64,000 nucleotides of DNA from positions 342,975 through 406,974 of the forward strand of contig CAWIDE010000003.1 of NCBI GenBank assembly GCA_963834715.1. Reading direction: 5' to 3'. Source of the DNA: CAVSUZ01 sp963834715 (lineage in GTDB: Bacteria > Pseudomonadota > Alphaproteobacteria > Acetobacterales > Acetobacteraceae). Below the pieces are notes generated by a model. That model saw only the letters and a list, made by a program, of their open reading frames with translations. It ran no database searches and was not told the DNA's origin. Of this stretch, positions 18,773-28,415 are shown piece after piece (within the stretch, counting starts at the first letter, position 1; every line of letters begins with the position of its first letter). The position numbers and the translations under genes are program-made.

Positions 18773-20365
18773 TCAAACGCGGACGAGCAGGAAGGGTTGG
18801 TTTTCGAGCATCAGCTCCAGCCGGGTGAGCAGACCGTCATTGCCGGCTTGGAAGTTGGCGAATCCGGCCGGCAGGTCGCCAGCACTGGCGGCGATGGCCG
18901 AAAACCGGCCTTTAGGGTTCAGGGACAAGGTGAAAACCGTGCCATCGAACGGGTAGAGTATGAATTGTGCGGCGGTTTCATGGAGGGTCAGGACAAGTTT
19001 ACCCGAATCGTCGGCGAGCGCTGTCTTGCCGAGGACGTTGCTGTGGTAATTACCTGTAAGAGCCGCGAAGGAAGGAGGTGGGGCGGCTGAAGCCGGTGGT
19101 GTGAAACGGCTGACGTTGGCCTGGTGCTGCTTGTGTGCCTTTTCGACCGCGGCGCTAACAGGATCGCTGGGTGGACTGCCGAGCAGGCGACCGTAAGCCC
19201 ACATTGCCACGGCGTCGTGGACGCCTGTGTTTGCCTGATTGGACAGGATAGCGATGCCGACATTATGGTCCGGCAGGAAGCCGATATGCGCGCCGAAGCC
19301 ACTGGTACCGCCGTTGTGCCAGATCACGCGACCGTTGGGCATTTGGGTGATTATCCAGCCCATCGCGTAGGCGGAGGTTTCGCTTATGGCGACGCGGGGC
19401 ATGCGGGTGACGTGCAGGTTCTCGATTGAAACCAGGCGGCGGCCGTCGAGCATGCCGTTGCCGAGCTGCAACCGCAGCCACTGCAGGCAGCTCTGCAGGC
19501 TGGCGTTGATATCGCCGGCGGGTCCGAACAGGTAGGGGAATTCTTCGGTGAAAGGTATGGCTACAGAGCCGTTCGGGGTCCAGCGGTGCCCCGTGGCATG
19601 GTCGGGCGCTGCGGCGATTGTCTCGGCTGTGAAGCTAAGGTTCATTGCCAGCGGTTGGGCGAAGTCGCGAGTGGCAAGATCTGGCCAATCTTTCGCGCCC
19701 AGAGCCGTGGCGGCGATTTTCCCGCCGAATGTGTGGGTGATGTTGGTGTAGGTGAAGGCCGAGCGGAAAGAGGTGGTTGGTTTGACGAAACGGAGTGAGC
19801 GCATCAACCAGGGGGCGTCGTACCCGAGGCTGCCAAGTTGATCGTTCGCATAGGGCGGCAAGCCAGAGCGCTGGGCAACAAGATCGAACACGCGAAACTC
19901 CCGCGTGACCCAGGGATCGAGCACGGCAAAGGAAGGATCGAGATCGACGATGCGGTCGTCCCATTTCAGCCTGTTGCGGTCCACGGCGATGGCCAGGGCG
20001 GTGGCGAGGAAGGCCTTGGTCGTGGAGCCGATCTGGAACACGGTAGCGGGGGTGACGGGGTCGGAGGTGCCCTTCTGGCGCACACCGAAACCCCTGGCGT
20101 AGATGGGACGGCCATCGGCGATAAGGCCGAGAGCGGCACCGGGCACATCGAAAGCGCGCATTCCGGATTGGGAGTACGCTTCCAGTTCGGGGATTAATGC
20201 CTTCAGGCGGGCTGGCGTGTCGTCGCTGGGGGCAGGTGGCGTGGGCTGGGCCTGGATGCCGGCAGGGAGGAGAGTGGCGGCGAGGAGCACGCCGGTGGTT
20301 TGCGCAAGGGCTCGCCGGTTTATGGAGGGGCTCGCGAGGTGTGGCTTGAGTTTGTCCACCTGCAC
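18773..20365 (-). CDS. Exported serine hydrolase of the class C beta-lactamase/esterase superfamily
   Basis: The product has 530 residues. An export signal with an NRRALAQTTGVLLAATLLPA core precedes cleavage near IQAQ. Catalytic motifs of the superfamily are present: SxxK in QIGSTTKAFLATALA, YxN in FTYTNITHT, and HxG in VIWHNGGTSGFG. A C-terminal beta-barrel-like domain covers residues 410-530. Such proteins are penicillin-binding-protein-like peptidases or esterases; beta-lactamase activity is not implied. Its start is only 15 bp from the stop of the Rieske oxygenase gene, so they form one transcription unit. Confidence 0.87.
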   Translation of the reverse strand: MQVDKLKPHLASPSINRRALAQTTGVLLAATLLPAGIQAQPTPPAPSDDTPARLKALIPELEAYSQSGMRAFDVPGAALGLIADGRPIYARGFGVRQKGTSDPVTPATVFQIGSTTKAFLATALAIAVDRNRLKWDDRIVDLDPSFAVLDPWVTREFRVFDLVAQRSGLPPYANDQLGSLGYDAPWLMRSLRFVKPTTSFRSAFTYTNITHTFGGKIAATALGAKDWPDLATRDFAQPLAMNLSFTAETIAAAPDHATGHRWTPNGSVAIPFTEEFPYLFGPAGDINASLQSCLQWLRLQLGNGMLDGRRLVSIENLHVTRMPRVAISETSAYAMGWIITQMPNGRVIWHNGGTSGFGAHIGFLPDHNVGIAILSNQANTGVHDAVAMWAYGRLLGSPPSDPVSAAVEKAHKQHQANVSRFTPPASAAPPPSFAALTGNYHSNVLGKTALADDSGKLVLTLHETAAQFILYPFDGTVFTLSLNPKGRFSAIAASAGDLPAGFANFQAGNDGLLTRLELMLENQPFLLVRV

Positions 20366-20380
20366 TAGACGCCTCCTGTC

Positions 20381-22583
20381 TTAGAGATCGAAGATGAGTC
20401 CCGTTTCCTTCGCGGTGGCGGAGGGCGCGGAGCAGCAAAGCAGAACCTGACCTTCTTCCAGAGCGGCAACCGGTTCCTCCAGATACTCGACGCTGCCCTG
20501 ATTCATTCTCGTCGCGCACGTCCCGCAGATGCCGGAACGGCAGCCGAAGGCAGGGGCTATCCCGAGTGTCTCGGCAAATTCCAGCAGCGTGCCCTTCTCC
20601 GGTGTCCACTCGGCGCTGATGTCGGACCGGGCGAAGCGCACCGAAACCGGCGGCATTTGTTTTCGTACGGCGTGGATCTCCGGCTTCAGAGTCAGTGACC
20701 CGCCGAATGAACTCGTAGCGGATGCGTTCGCGCGCCACGCCCGCGGCAATCAGCCCGTCGTAGATCGACTGCATGAACGATGCAGGTCCGCAGAGGTAAA
20801 ACTCGCACTCCGCTATCGGCAGGAGCTGTTTCAGGAGCTCGGGGGTTACGTGTCCCGCAGTGTCGTAGATCTCGCCCGAGCGGTCCGTCGCTGCCGGCGC
20901 GCTGTAGCAGATATGGACCGAGAGGTTCGGGTGCCTGCCCGCAAGGGCGCGCACATGTTGGCCGAACGCGTGTTGGTTGCCGTTTCGCGCGCCGTGGATG
21001 AAATGCACCTTACGCCTCAGTCCGCCCTGCTGGATTACCAGGTGATTCAGCATTGCGATCATCGGCGTCAGACCGACGCCGCCCGATATCAATGCTACCG
21101 GGCGGTCGGTCGTTTCATCGAGTATGAACTTGCCGCGCGGCGCCATGGCTTCCAGGCGGAAGCCTGGTCTGGCGTTGTTGTGCAGGAAGGTCGAGACCGA
21201 GGCGTCACGGCCCTCACGTTTAATCGACAGGCGGTAATGGCTGCCATCCGTCACGTCGGAGATCGTGTAGGTGCGCAGCATCGGCCGTTTCTGGCCCGGG
21301 ATTGCTACCCGGATTGGCAAAAACTGACCGGGCAGCGCAGGGGCGAGCGGGCCGCCATCCGCGCTCCGCAGGTAAAAGGAAGAGATTACGTCACTCTCCT
21401 GCTCTATCTTGATGACTTCGAAAGGGCGATAGGTGTTGCGGTGCTCCATAGGCTGAGGCGCTTCGGCGTCGTCGCCGGTGAGCGCGCGGGCCACGAGGGT
21501 TTGGAAATGGATGGCAAGATATTCGGCATTGGGAAGAAACCGGGCCTTCTCAGGCAGGCCGGAACGTAACCCGATCTGCACGGAGTCGGTCAGCTCGTCG
21601 TCCTCATGACCGACCTGGCGATTAAATTCGATCAGCTCTTCTGCGAACTCGTTTGTCACGCCCGGAGCGAAGTACTGTTCCGAAAACCCCTTTGCGCCGT
21701 TGGGTCCGTTTGGTAGCCACACATCCACGGACATATTGGGGAAGCCCGGATTGATGCTGATCGTGAAGTTTGGCCATAGCAGGTGATACTGCGCCTGGCG
21801 GATTTCTCCGCGCGCGTCGTAGATCTTTATCTGGCTTTTGCCCTCCAGAGCGGAATCACGAACGTGCCCGATCTGGCTGGAAAACCAGTCCTCGTGCGTG
21901 AGCACGTAGTTTTCCGGTTTTACGTCGATCGCGGCGCTGAAGCCGGGGTGCGCCACGGCACAGTGATAACACTCGAGGAAGTTTTCGAGCATCGTCTTCC
22001 AATTGGCGCGCGCTTCCCACTCCTCCCGGCTGTATAGCTGCAGAGAGTTGAAGTCGATCCCGCTATCGGCGATCAGGTCCAGGACCCGCCCGAAGTATGT
22101 GCTTGCTGGTTTGGCGTTCCGGTCGAGATTGACAAATACGAATGGTCCGACTGCCTCGACCTGGATCGACAGCAGCGGATAATCCTCGACCCGGAAATCG
22201 GGGTCGCCTTCTGAGCGTGGTGCACCTTTCAGGCATCCTTTCAGGTCATAGACCCAGGCATGGTAAGCGCACTGGACCGTGCGGGTGTTGCCGCGGCCTT
22301 TCAGCACAATATGGCGGCGGTGGCGGCAGACATTCACGAAAGCTGCAAGTCCGTCGGGGTTGCGCACGACGGCGACCGGCACGTTGCCTGCCACACCGGC
22401 GATATAGTCGCCAACATTCTGAAGCTCACGTGCCGGTCCAATATACTGCCACGTCCTCCGGAAAATCTTCATCATCTCCTGCTCTGTTATCGCAGGATCG
22501 GTGTACCAGGAGATCGGTAACAACTCGCCGCGTCGCACAGCCGCGATCAGGTTTTTCCACGTGTCCGTCGTCTGCAGGTTCAT
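20381..22583 (-). CDS. Rieske oxygenase fused to FNR-type reductase and plant-type ferredoxin (apparent +1 frameshift)
   Basis: The repaired product has 733 residues in three parts. Part 1 (about 1-390) is a ring-hydroxylating oxygenase alpha-type subunit: Rieske ligands in VNVCRHRRHIVLKG and VQCAYHAW, and catalytic-domain metal ligands in NFLECYHCAVAHPGF. Part 2 (about 395-630) is a flavin reductase: RTYTISDV, SGGVGLTPMIAM and FYLCGPASFM. Part 3 (about 640-733) is a 2Fe-2S ferredoxin: GCRSGICGTCATRM and a final LLCCS. One extra base near 20705 (EF-IRR should read EFFGGSLTLKPEIH) shifts the frame before part 3. GGGGAG precedes ATG 22583. The substrate is unknown. Confidence 0.85.
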
Positions 22584-22832
22584 GTTTGTGCTCCCCGAGT
22601 GCCGCACTTGCAACTACTCGCCAATGAAATATCTTGATTTAATAGGAGCATGCTCCGCCTCGGACGGCGGATTGGCAATCCGGAGGCGTAGGTTGGTCTA
22701 TACAGACCACGAAAGAGGCGGATACATCGAGCACATCTTTGGGGGCAAGTGTCCGGCCGCGGCCGCTGGCTCGGGCGGGCCATGACGAAGTGGCGACCCT
22801 GGGTCGGCCCGCAATGACCGTCGGTTGGACAA

Positions 22833-23207
22833 CTACCTGCTGCTGTGAGTGGCACTTTTGTTCGTGATCTTCCAGGCGCCGTTGATCCGGAGCAGGTTGT
22901 GGAAGTCGATCCATCCATCGGACCTGCCTGAAGTGTAGTCAAAGCTGAGCTGGACTGAGGCGGCATCTCCTACTTGGGTCACCGAGATGAAGCGGCCCAC
23001 GATACCTGAACTAGGTGGCGCAGCCCACTCCTCGAAACTCTTGGAGATCAGATCCTTGTAAAGCGAGCCATCGGGCTTGATGTAGTACATCCAAGCATCT
23101 TCATCAAAAGCCTCCTTAAACTTGTTGATGTCATTGTCATTGAATCCGTCAACATAGAGCTGCACGACCCGAACGATTTCATCGTAATCATCTGTCCTCG
23201 CAGTCAT
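22833..23207 (-). CDS. NTF2-like (SnoaL/lumazine-binding type) protein
   Basis: The product has 124 residues with the cone-shaped NTF2-fold pattern: an N-terminal helix (DDYDEIVRVVQLYVDGFNDN), an acidic DINKFKEAFDEDAWMYYI segment, and C-terminal strands ending DFHNLLRINGAWKITNKSA. Members bind or act on small hydrophobic ligands. It lies 250 bp upstream of the fused Rieske oxygenase on the same strand; classical Rieske dioxygenase beta subunits have the same fold, though this protein resembles the stand-alone family more. A role in the same pathway is inference. Confidence 0.75.
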   Translation of the reverse strand: MTARTDDYDEIVRVVQLYVDGFNDNDINKFKEAFDEDAWMYYIKPDGSLYKDLISKSFEEWAAPPSSGIVGRFISVTQVGDAASVQLSFDYTSGRSDGWIDFHNLLRINGAWKITNKSATHSSR

Positions 23208-23346
23208 GGCAACCTCCCCTGTTTCATTTTCTCATTTCTGGTCTCGCCCGAGCACCCGATCAGCACGCTAAGCGTCTCCCGGGGTATCAGTCAATCAGAT
23301 TAATCAACTTGCGGGTCTCTTGCCCCGTGACGGGGATCGCTCGGAG

Positions 23347-24474
23347 CTATGCCGTGCTGACGGAAACTGCGGCCCGTTCCAATTCCACCCGCTTGCCCTC
23401 GACGAACAGATGAACTGCATCATCGGGGAAGCGGATTGCGATGGGATCGCCCACGGCGACCGAGCGGCCGTGGCGTTCGACAATGCAGCCGGTCTGGCCG
23501 CCGATGTCGGCGTAGATCAGGGTGTCGTCGCCGGTGTCATCGGTTTCCAGCACCGTGCTGCGGATCCAGGGAAGCTGCGCGCTGCCGGTCCAGGGCTGCC
23601 ATTCGACGTGCTTGGGACGGATGCCGAGGACTCCGTTGGTGGCGGCGATGGGCGCGTGGGGGCGTAGGCTGGCGGCGACAATGCCGCCTTCGAGGACGCA
23701 GCGGATGGTGCTGCCGGTGGACGAGAGAGAGACGGGCAGAAGGTTCATCGCCGGCGAACCGACGAAGCCGGCGACGAACAGGTCGGCGGGGCGGAGATAG
23801 ATTCCATCTGGTGTATCGATTTGCGCGACGGCGCCGTGGTTCATCACTACGACGCGGTCGGATAATGCCATCGCCTCGCTCTGGTCGTGGGTGACGTACA
23901 TGGTTGTGACTGGAACTTCACGGTGCAGGCGCTTGATTTCGGTGCGCATTTGCAGGCGCAACTTGGCGTCCAGGTTGGACAGCGGCTCGTCCATCAGGAA
24001 CAGCTTGGGGCGACGGATGAGAGCGCGGCCGAGTGCGACGCGCTGTTGCTGGCCACCGGAGAGCTGGCGGGGGTAGTTGTCGAGGAGGGCGGTGAGGCCG
24101 AGGAGGTTGGCCATTTCGTTGACGCGCGGGTTGCGTTCGAGGGTTGGAATGCCGCGCATGCGGAGGGGAAATTCCAGGTTGCCGCGCACGGTTTTGGACG
24201 GGTAGAGCGCGTAATTCTGGAACACCATGGCCATGTCGCGCTCGCGCGGATCGGCGTAGGTGATGTCGGTTCCGTCCACGAGGATGCGTCCCCCAGACGG
24301 AGTGACGGCGCCGACTATCATGCTGAGCAGGGTGGTTTTGCCGCAACCGCTGGGGCCGAGAATGGTTATGAACTGGCCATCGGGGATGGTGAGGTCGAGC
24401 GGAAGGAGGGCGTTCACCTCGCGGTGGTGGGACCAGTAAGTTTTGTGGAGGCCTTGGAGGCTGATCTCAGCCAT
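23347..24474 (-). CDS. ABC transporter ATPase, MalK/UgpC type
   Basis: The product has 375 residues. Nucleotide-binding motifs: Walker A GPSGCGKTTLLS, Q-loop VFQNYALYPS, signature LSGGQQQRVALGRAL, Walker B KLFLMDEPLSNLDAKL and H-loop YVTHDQSEAMAL. The C-terminal 130 residues form the TOBE/OB regulatory domain of the sugar-importer subfamily (GIRPKHVEW). Its ATG overlaps the stop of the upstream permease (TGATG). It is the last gene of a four-gene operon and powers uptake by the two permeases. Confidence 0.93.
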   Translation of the reverse strand: MAEISLQGLHKTYWSHHREVNALLPLDLTIPDGQFITILGPSGCGKTTLLSMIVGAVTPSGGRILVDGTDITYADPRERDMAMVFQNYALYPSKTVRGNLEFPLRMRGIPTLERNPRVNEMANLLGLTALLDNYPRQLSGGQQQRVALGRALIRRPKLFLMDEPLSNLDAKLRLQMRTEIKRLHREVPVTTMYVTHDQSEAMALSDRVVVMNHGAVAQIDTPDGIYLRPADLFVAGFVGSPAMNLLPVSLSSTGSTIRCVLEGGIVAASLRPHAPIAATNGVLGIRPKHVEWQPWTGSAQLPWIRSTVLETDDTGDDTLIYADIGGQTGCIVERHGRSVAVGDPIAIRFPDDAVHLFVEGKRVELERAAVSVSTA

Positions 24475-25322
24475 CAGTATTTCAGCGCTCCCTTGGTCAG
24501 CGCGGCGATAAAGTATTTCTGCAGTACCAGGAACACGACGATGACGGGAATGCTCATGGCGATGGCGGTGGCGGTCAGGCCGCTCCAGTTCGGCACGCCT
24601 TCGGAGAAGTAGGAGAAGATGCCGAGGGGCAGCGTGCGCATGTTGGAGGAGGAGATCATCGTCAGGGCGTAGAGGTATTCATCCCAGGCGAGAATGAAGG
24701 TGAAGATTGCGGTGGCGACGATGCCGGGCATGGCGGGTGGGATGGCGATTTCGATGAAGGCGCGCCAGGGGCTGGCGCCGTCCAGGCGGGCGGACATTTC
24801 CATGTCGGTGGGGATGCCATCGAAGAAGCTTTTGAGAATCCAGATATTGAGGGGGAGGCTGAAGGTAAGATAGGCGATGACGAGCGACGCGTAGGTGTCG
24901 ATCAGGCCGAAGTCTTGCATCAGGATGTAGAGTGGGATGAGGAAGTTGACGAGCGGGAAGATGCTCTGGAGCAGGATGCCGTAGAGGATGGCGTTTGCGC
25001 CGAGGAAGCGGTAACGGGAGAAACCGTAGGCCGCGGGGACGGCGATGAGGAGCGCGAGGATGACGGTGCAGCAGACGACGATCAGGCTATTGAGGAAGTA
25101 ACGGGGGAAATCAGTGCCGGCGACCGGGTTGGCGGTGAAGAGCGCGCCGTAGTTGGAGAGGGTGACGGGGGCCGGGAGCAGGCTGAGATGTTCGCGGTAA
25201 AGGGAGGTTTGCGGCTCGAGCGAGGCGGTGAGCATCCAGCCGAAGGGGACGAGGGCGAAGAGGAGGAAGAGGAGCAGAGCGATTTTCCCGGGGACCTCGC
25301 GGGCGAGGTGACCTGTGCGCAT
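24474..25322 (-). CDS. Carbohydrate ABC permease, MalG/UgpE type
   Basis: The product has 282 residues and six transmembrane helices, the first at about residues 11-33. The cytoplasmic EAA loop that docks the ATPase reads ARLDGASPWRAFIEIAIPPA. It follows the other permease gene with a 1-bp gap and overlaps the ATPase gene. Together with the MalF-type partner it forms the inner-membrane channel for a solute delivered by the binding protein. Confidence 0.93.
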   Translation of the reverse strand: MRTGHLAREVPGKIALLLFLLFALVPFGWMLTASLEPQTSLYREHLSLLPAPVTLSNYGALFTANPVAGTDFPRYFLNSLIVVCCTVILALLIAVPAAYGFSRYRFLGANAILYGILLQSIFPLVNFLIPLYILMQDFGLIDTYASLVIAYLTFSLPLNIWILKSFFDGIPTDMEMSARLDGASPWRAFIEIAIPPAMPGIVATAIFTFILAWDEYLYALTMISSSNMRTLPLGIFSYFSEGVPNWSGLTATAIAMSIPVIVVFLVLQKYFIAALTKGALKY

Positions 25323-25323
25323 G

Positions 25324-26265
25324 TCAGACCACTCCGACCTGCCGGCGGGTCAGCGAGCCGACATATAGCATCGCGAAAACCAGCAGGATGATCATTACGA
25401 CCACCGAGGCTGCGGCGGCGCCGCCGAAGTTCAGGTTCGTGAAGGCGACGTTGTAGATGTAGTTGGAGACGATCTCCGTATGGTTCAGTGGACCGCCGCT
25501 GGTCATTATGTAGGGGATGGTGAAGGTGTTGAAGTTCTGCAGCGTGAGCACGACGCTGGTGATGATGATGGTGCGGCGGAGATAAGGCAGTTTGATTTCG
25601 AAGAAGGCGCGGCTGGTGGAGGCGCCGTCGAGGCGAGCCGCCATGACGGTGTGCTCGGGCACCGACTGAAGGCCGGCGAGGAACATGATCATCGCGAACG
25701 GCGTCGTCTTCCAGATGTTCACCAGGATGACTGCGGGTAGCGCCCAGGTGAGCGAGCTGAGTAGAGAAATCGGCTGCGAGGTGACGTGCCAGGAAAGCAG
25801 GAGCTGGTTCAGTAGCCCGTATTCGCCCTGGTAGAGCCAGAGCCAGGCGTAGCTCGCGATCACGTAGCCGACGATGTAGGGCATCATCAGTGCGGCTCGG
25901 ATCGGACCACGGAACCACGTGAGGTTGTTTACTAAGATCGCGGCGCCCATGCCGAGCAGGATGTCGAACACGGTGCTGGCGACGGTCCAGGTGACGGTGA
26001 TCAGCAGCGAGTTCAGGAAGACGGAATCGCGAAGGACGATCCCGTAATTAGTCAAGCCAGTGAAATGGGTTTGGGTGGTGTAGGATGGGGTCGCGCGAAA
26101 GCTGAGATAGATGCAGTAGATGAACGGATAGCTCATGACTGCGACGATGACGATCACCGCGGGCAGTACGTAGGGAAGGCCGGCAAAGCGCTCGCGCAGG
26201 GCGGCGCGACCCCTCCCCCCAGCCCCCTCCCGCAAGGGGAGGGGGAGAATAGATCGTCTTACCAT
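25324..26265 (-). CDS. Carbohydrate ABC permease, MalF/UgpA type
   Basis: The product has 313 residues. Six transmembrane helices are visible, and the EAA loop reads ARLDGASTSRAFFEIKLPYL. The first 20 or so residues (LPLPLREGAGGRGR region) are encoded by a GC-rich palindromic repeat rather than by typical permease sequence; the family core begins near RERFAGLPYVLPA. No better downstream start codon was seen, so I keep ATG 26265, which lies 6 bp after the binding-protein stop. Confidence 0.9.
   Translation of the reverse strand: MVRRSILPLPLREGAGGRGRAALRERFAGLPYVLPAVIVIVAVMSYPFIYCIYLSFRATPSYTTQTHFTGLTNYGIVLRDSVFLNSLLITVTWTVASTVFDILLGMGAAILVNNLTWFRGPIRAALMMPYIVGYVIASYAWLWLYQGEYGLLNQLLLSWHVTSQPISLLSSLTWALPAVILVNIWKTTPFAMIMFLAGLQSVPEHTVMAARLDGASTSRAFFEIKLPYLRRTIIITSVVLTLQNFNTFTIPYIMTSGGPLNHTEIVSNYIYNVAFTNLNFGGAAAASVVVMIILLVFAMLYVGSLTRRQVGVV
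26211..26250. repeat. GC-rich palindromic repeat inside the permease N-terminus
   Basis: The stretch CCCCCTCCC-GCAA-GGGAGGGGG (26223-26245, 9-bp stem, 4-5 nt loop), preceded by a second C-rich tract, has the look of the dispersed CCCTCxCCC palindromes often found between or inside proteobacterial genes. In this frame it adds a short LPLREGAGGRGR-like peptide to the permease. Confidence 0.6.
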
Positions 26266-26271
26266 TTGGGT

Positions 26272-27624
26272 TTACGCCATCATTTCCTTGACCTGGCTCG
26301 CGGCATTTGCCGCGGCTTCCTTGGGCGTGGCGCGGCCGGTCAGGACCTGCTGGATCATCATTGGGATGATGGTGTTCCAGATCTGCGCGCCTTGCGGGAC
26401 CAGCGGGACGTTCACCCCGTACGGCAGCATCTGGAACACGAGATCATTGAACGGGAGGATTTTGCTGACCTGGGCCTGGAAGGGGGAGTTGCGGGCCTCC
26501 TGGGTGGAGGCTTCCGATCCGGCGCCGGTGCCGAGGCGGATATTCCAGTATGGCGAGAGATAAGCTCGCATCAGGGCGATCGCTGCTTGTTTGTTGCGGC
26601 TGGTGGCGCGGATGTGGAAGTTCGATCCGCCCAGCACGACAGCGCGGCGGACCGGACCAGCGGGGATGAGGCCGCCGCCCATGTCGAGGTCGGGTTTGAG
26701 TTGTTTCACTTGTTGAGGGAAGGACGGATGGTCGATGCACATCGCCATTTTTCCGTCGAGGAACAGGGTTTCGACGTTGGTTTCGTTGTCGCTGAGTGCT
26801 GAGGGTTGTACGCTTTTATCGACGTTGAACATCTGGTGGTACAGAGTGAGGGCCTGGACCACGCCGTCATCTCCGATCCCGACTTTCTTCCACGTCGGTT
26901 GCGGGCTGAGCTCGTCGAAGATCTGGCCGCCATGGGCCCAGGCCATCGGCATGAAGCGATAAGACGTATTGCCGTTGGTCTGCTGGGCGCAAAGGCCGTA
27001 TCCGTAGGCGCCGGTCTTGTCGTGGATGCTCTTGGAGTAGCTGACGAGATCGGCCCAGGTTGCCGGTGGTTTCTCGGGGTCAAGGCCGGCGTTCTTGAAA
27101 AGCGTCTTGTTGTACAGAAGGAACATCACCTCGTTGTTGGTAGGGATGCCGTAGAGCGGGCCCTCCGAGGCGCCGTTTTTGCGGCAGCTCAACAGCGCGC
27201 CAGGGAGGAACTGGCTGAACGGAATGCCGAGTTCCTGTTCGCTGATTTCGGCGACCTGGCCGGACCCGACGAATTGCGCGGACCATTGGATGGCGGTTCG
27301 GGCAATGTCGGGGTGATTACCGGACCGCCACGCGACGGTCAGTTTCGGAAGCAGATCGGTGTAGCCGAAGATGGTCGAGCGGAAGCGAAGATCCTTGTAC
27401 AGCCCCGGAAAGAACTTCGTATAAAATTCCGCCTGCGCCTGCTCTCCTGGAATTGAGGGCGCATCTGACCAATCCCACGCCTCCAGGCTGCCGTGGATGC
27501 CGGGCATGGGGGTGACATCGGGGCCCGGGCTGGCTGCATGGGAGCGGACGGGCAGAGCGGAGGCGAGGGCTAAGCCGCCCGCGGTTTTGAGGGCGTGGCG
27601 GCGCGAGATTTTGCTTTCCAGCAT
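26272..27624 (-). CDS. Tat-exported sugar-type ABC substrate-binding protein
   Basis: The product has 450 residues from ATG 27624, with GGGGAAA upstream. A twin-arginine signal (SRRHALKTAGGLALASALPV) ends near SHA-ASPG. The remainder is a cluster B extracellular solute-binding protein: AEFYTKFFPGLYKDLRFRST, an MFLLYNKTLFKNAGLD helix and the DGKMAMCIDHPSFPQQ segment. It is the first gene of the operon for two permeases and an ATPase. The ligand (sugar, polyol or glycerol phosphate type) is not decidable. It is divergent from the metallophosphoesterase gene. Confidence 0.9.
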   Translation of the reverse strand: MLESKISRRHALKTAGGLALASALPVRSHAASPGPDVTPMPGIHGSLEAWDWSDAPSIPGEQAQAEFYTKFFPGLYKDLRFRSTIFGYTDLLPKLTVAWRSGNHPDIARTAIQWSAQFVGSGQVAEISEQELGIPFSQFLPGALLSCRKNGASEGPLYGIPTNNEVMFLLYNKTLFKNAGLDPEKPPATWADLVSYSKSIHDKTGAYGYGLCAQQTNGNTSYRFMPMAWAHGGQIFDELSPQPTWKKVGIGDDGVVQALTLYHQMFNVDKSVQPSALSDNETNVETLFLDGKMAMCIDHPSFPQQVKQLKPDLDMGGGLIPAGPVRRAVVLGGSNFHIRATSRNKQAAIALMRAYLSPYWNIRLGTGAGSEASTQEARNSPFQAQVSKILPFNDLVFQMLPYGVNVPLVPQGAQIWNTIIPMMIQQVLTGRATPKEAAANAASQVKEMMA

Positions 27625-27780
27625 ATTTGGAGTTTCCCCAACTGACTTTGCGTTGGGGAGGAGATTTACGCCATGGGAGGCTGGGGCGCCACTGTCCGGA
27701 GCGCCCGGCTGTGGCAGGGTGCGGCGGTGTTGCCGCTGTCGAAGCCGGCCATCCGAGCGGTGAATGAGGGGCTGCGCCAG

Positions 27781-28308
27781 ATGACTGTTCTGTTTACCGC
27801 CGATACGCACTTCGGCCATGCAGGCGCTCTGGCTTTATATCGTCGCCCATTCAAATCGGTGACCGAAATGGACGCTGCCATAATAGAGCGCTGGAACAAG
27901 GCAGTTCGCCCGCAAGACGAGATCTGGCATCTGGGGGATTTTGCGGTGAGGCAAAGGCCGGCCAGGGTTGCGGAGCTTCTCGCGAGCCTGAACGGGATCA
28001 AGCATCTTGTGACGGGCAACAATGATGACGAGGTGATCTGCAACGATCCGGCATGGCGTTCGATGCAGGCTTATTGCGAGATCGTTCTTGACGGCAGTCA
28101 CTTTGTGCTGTGCCATTATGCATTTCGGACGTGGCGAAACATGGCGCAGGGCTGGATAAACCTGCATGGGCACAGCCATGGGCGCCTCGCCCCGCAGCCT
28201 CGCCAGTGCGATGTCGGCGTGGATGCGTGGAACTTTACCCCGATCAGCACGGCTGAGATTCTTGAGCGGGTTCGGGCTAAAAGAGGCAGGACCGCGAGCC
28301 GGCATTAG
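27781..28308 (+). CDS. Calcineurin-like metallophosphoesterase
   Basis: The product has 175 residues from the ATG before TVLFTADTHFGH. Dimetal motifs are in order: FTADTHFGH (DxH), IWHLGDFA (GD), VTGNNDDE (GNxD variant), FVLCHYAFRTW (H) and NLHGHSHGR (GHxH). It belongs to the small YfcE-like group that hydrolyses phosphomonoesters or diesters in the cytosol. The frame is open upstream to 27673, but the motif start favours 27781. It is divergent from the ABC operon. Confidence 0.85.
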   Translation: MTVLFTADTHFGHAGALALYRRPFKSVTEMDAAIIERWNKAVRPQDEIWHLGDFAVRQRPARVAELLASLNGIKHLVTGNNDDEVICNDPAWRSMQAYCEIVLDGSHFVLCHYAFRTWRNMAQGWINLHGHSHGRLAPQPRQCDVGVDAWNFTPISTAEILERVRAKRGRTASRH

Positions 28309-28340
28309 CATGGCAAGATCGGCTAGGAGTGCCGACCGGC

Positions 28341-28370
28341 GTGGATTGCTTGGCTTCGCTCGCAATGACA
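28341..28370. repeat. Dispersed repeat of the ATTGC..TTCGCTCGCAATGAC type
   Basis: The sequence GTGGATTGCTTGG followed by CTTCGCTCGCAATGACA, imperfectly palindromic around the GCTTGGCTTCGC centre, matches a very widespread family of extragenic repeats in bacterial genomes. It sits between the convergent metallophosphoesterase and VOC genes. Family recognition is from memory. Confidence 0.55.
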
Positions 28371-28415
28371 GGATCGACTGCCTGGAGAATTTATCACGAC
28401 CGTGACTCGTTGGGC

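Noticed and set aside
19635..22613. A continuous 992-codon frame covering Rieske, reductase and part of the serine hydrolase region
   Set aside because: After the reductase the sequence becomes an out-of-frame reading of the ferredoxin and hydrolase; the real proteins are those annotated.
22639..22914. Minus-strand frame between the Rieske and NTF2-like genes
   Set aside because: No conserved sequence or ribosome site; it overlaps the end of the NTF2 gene in another frame.
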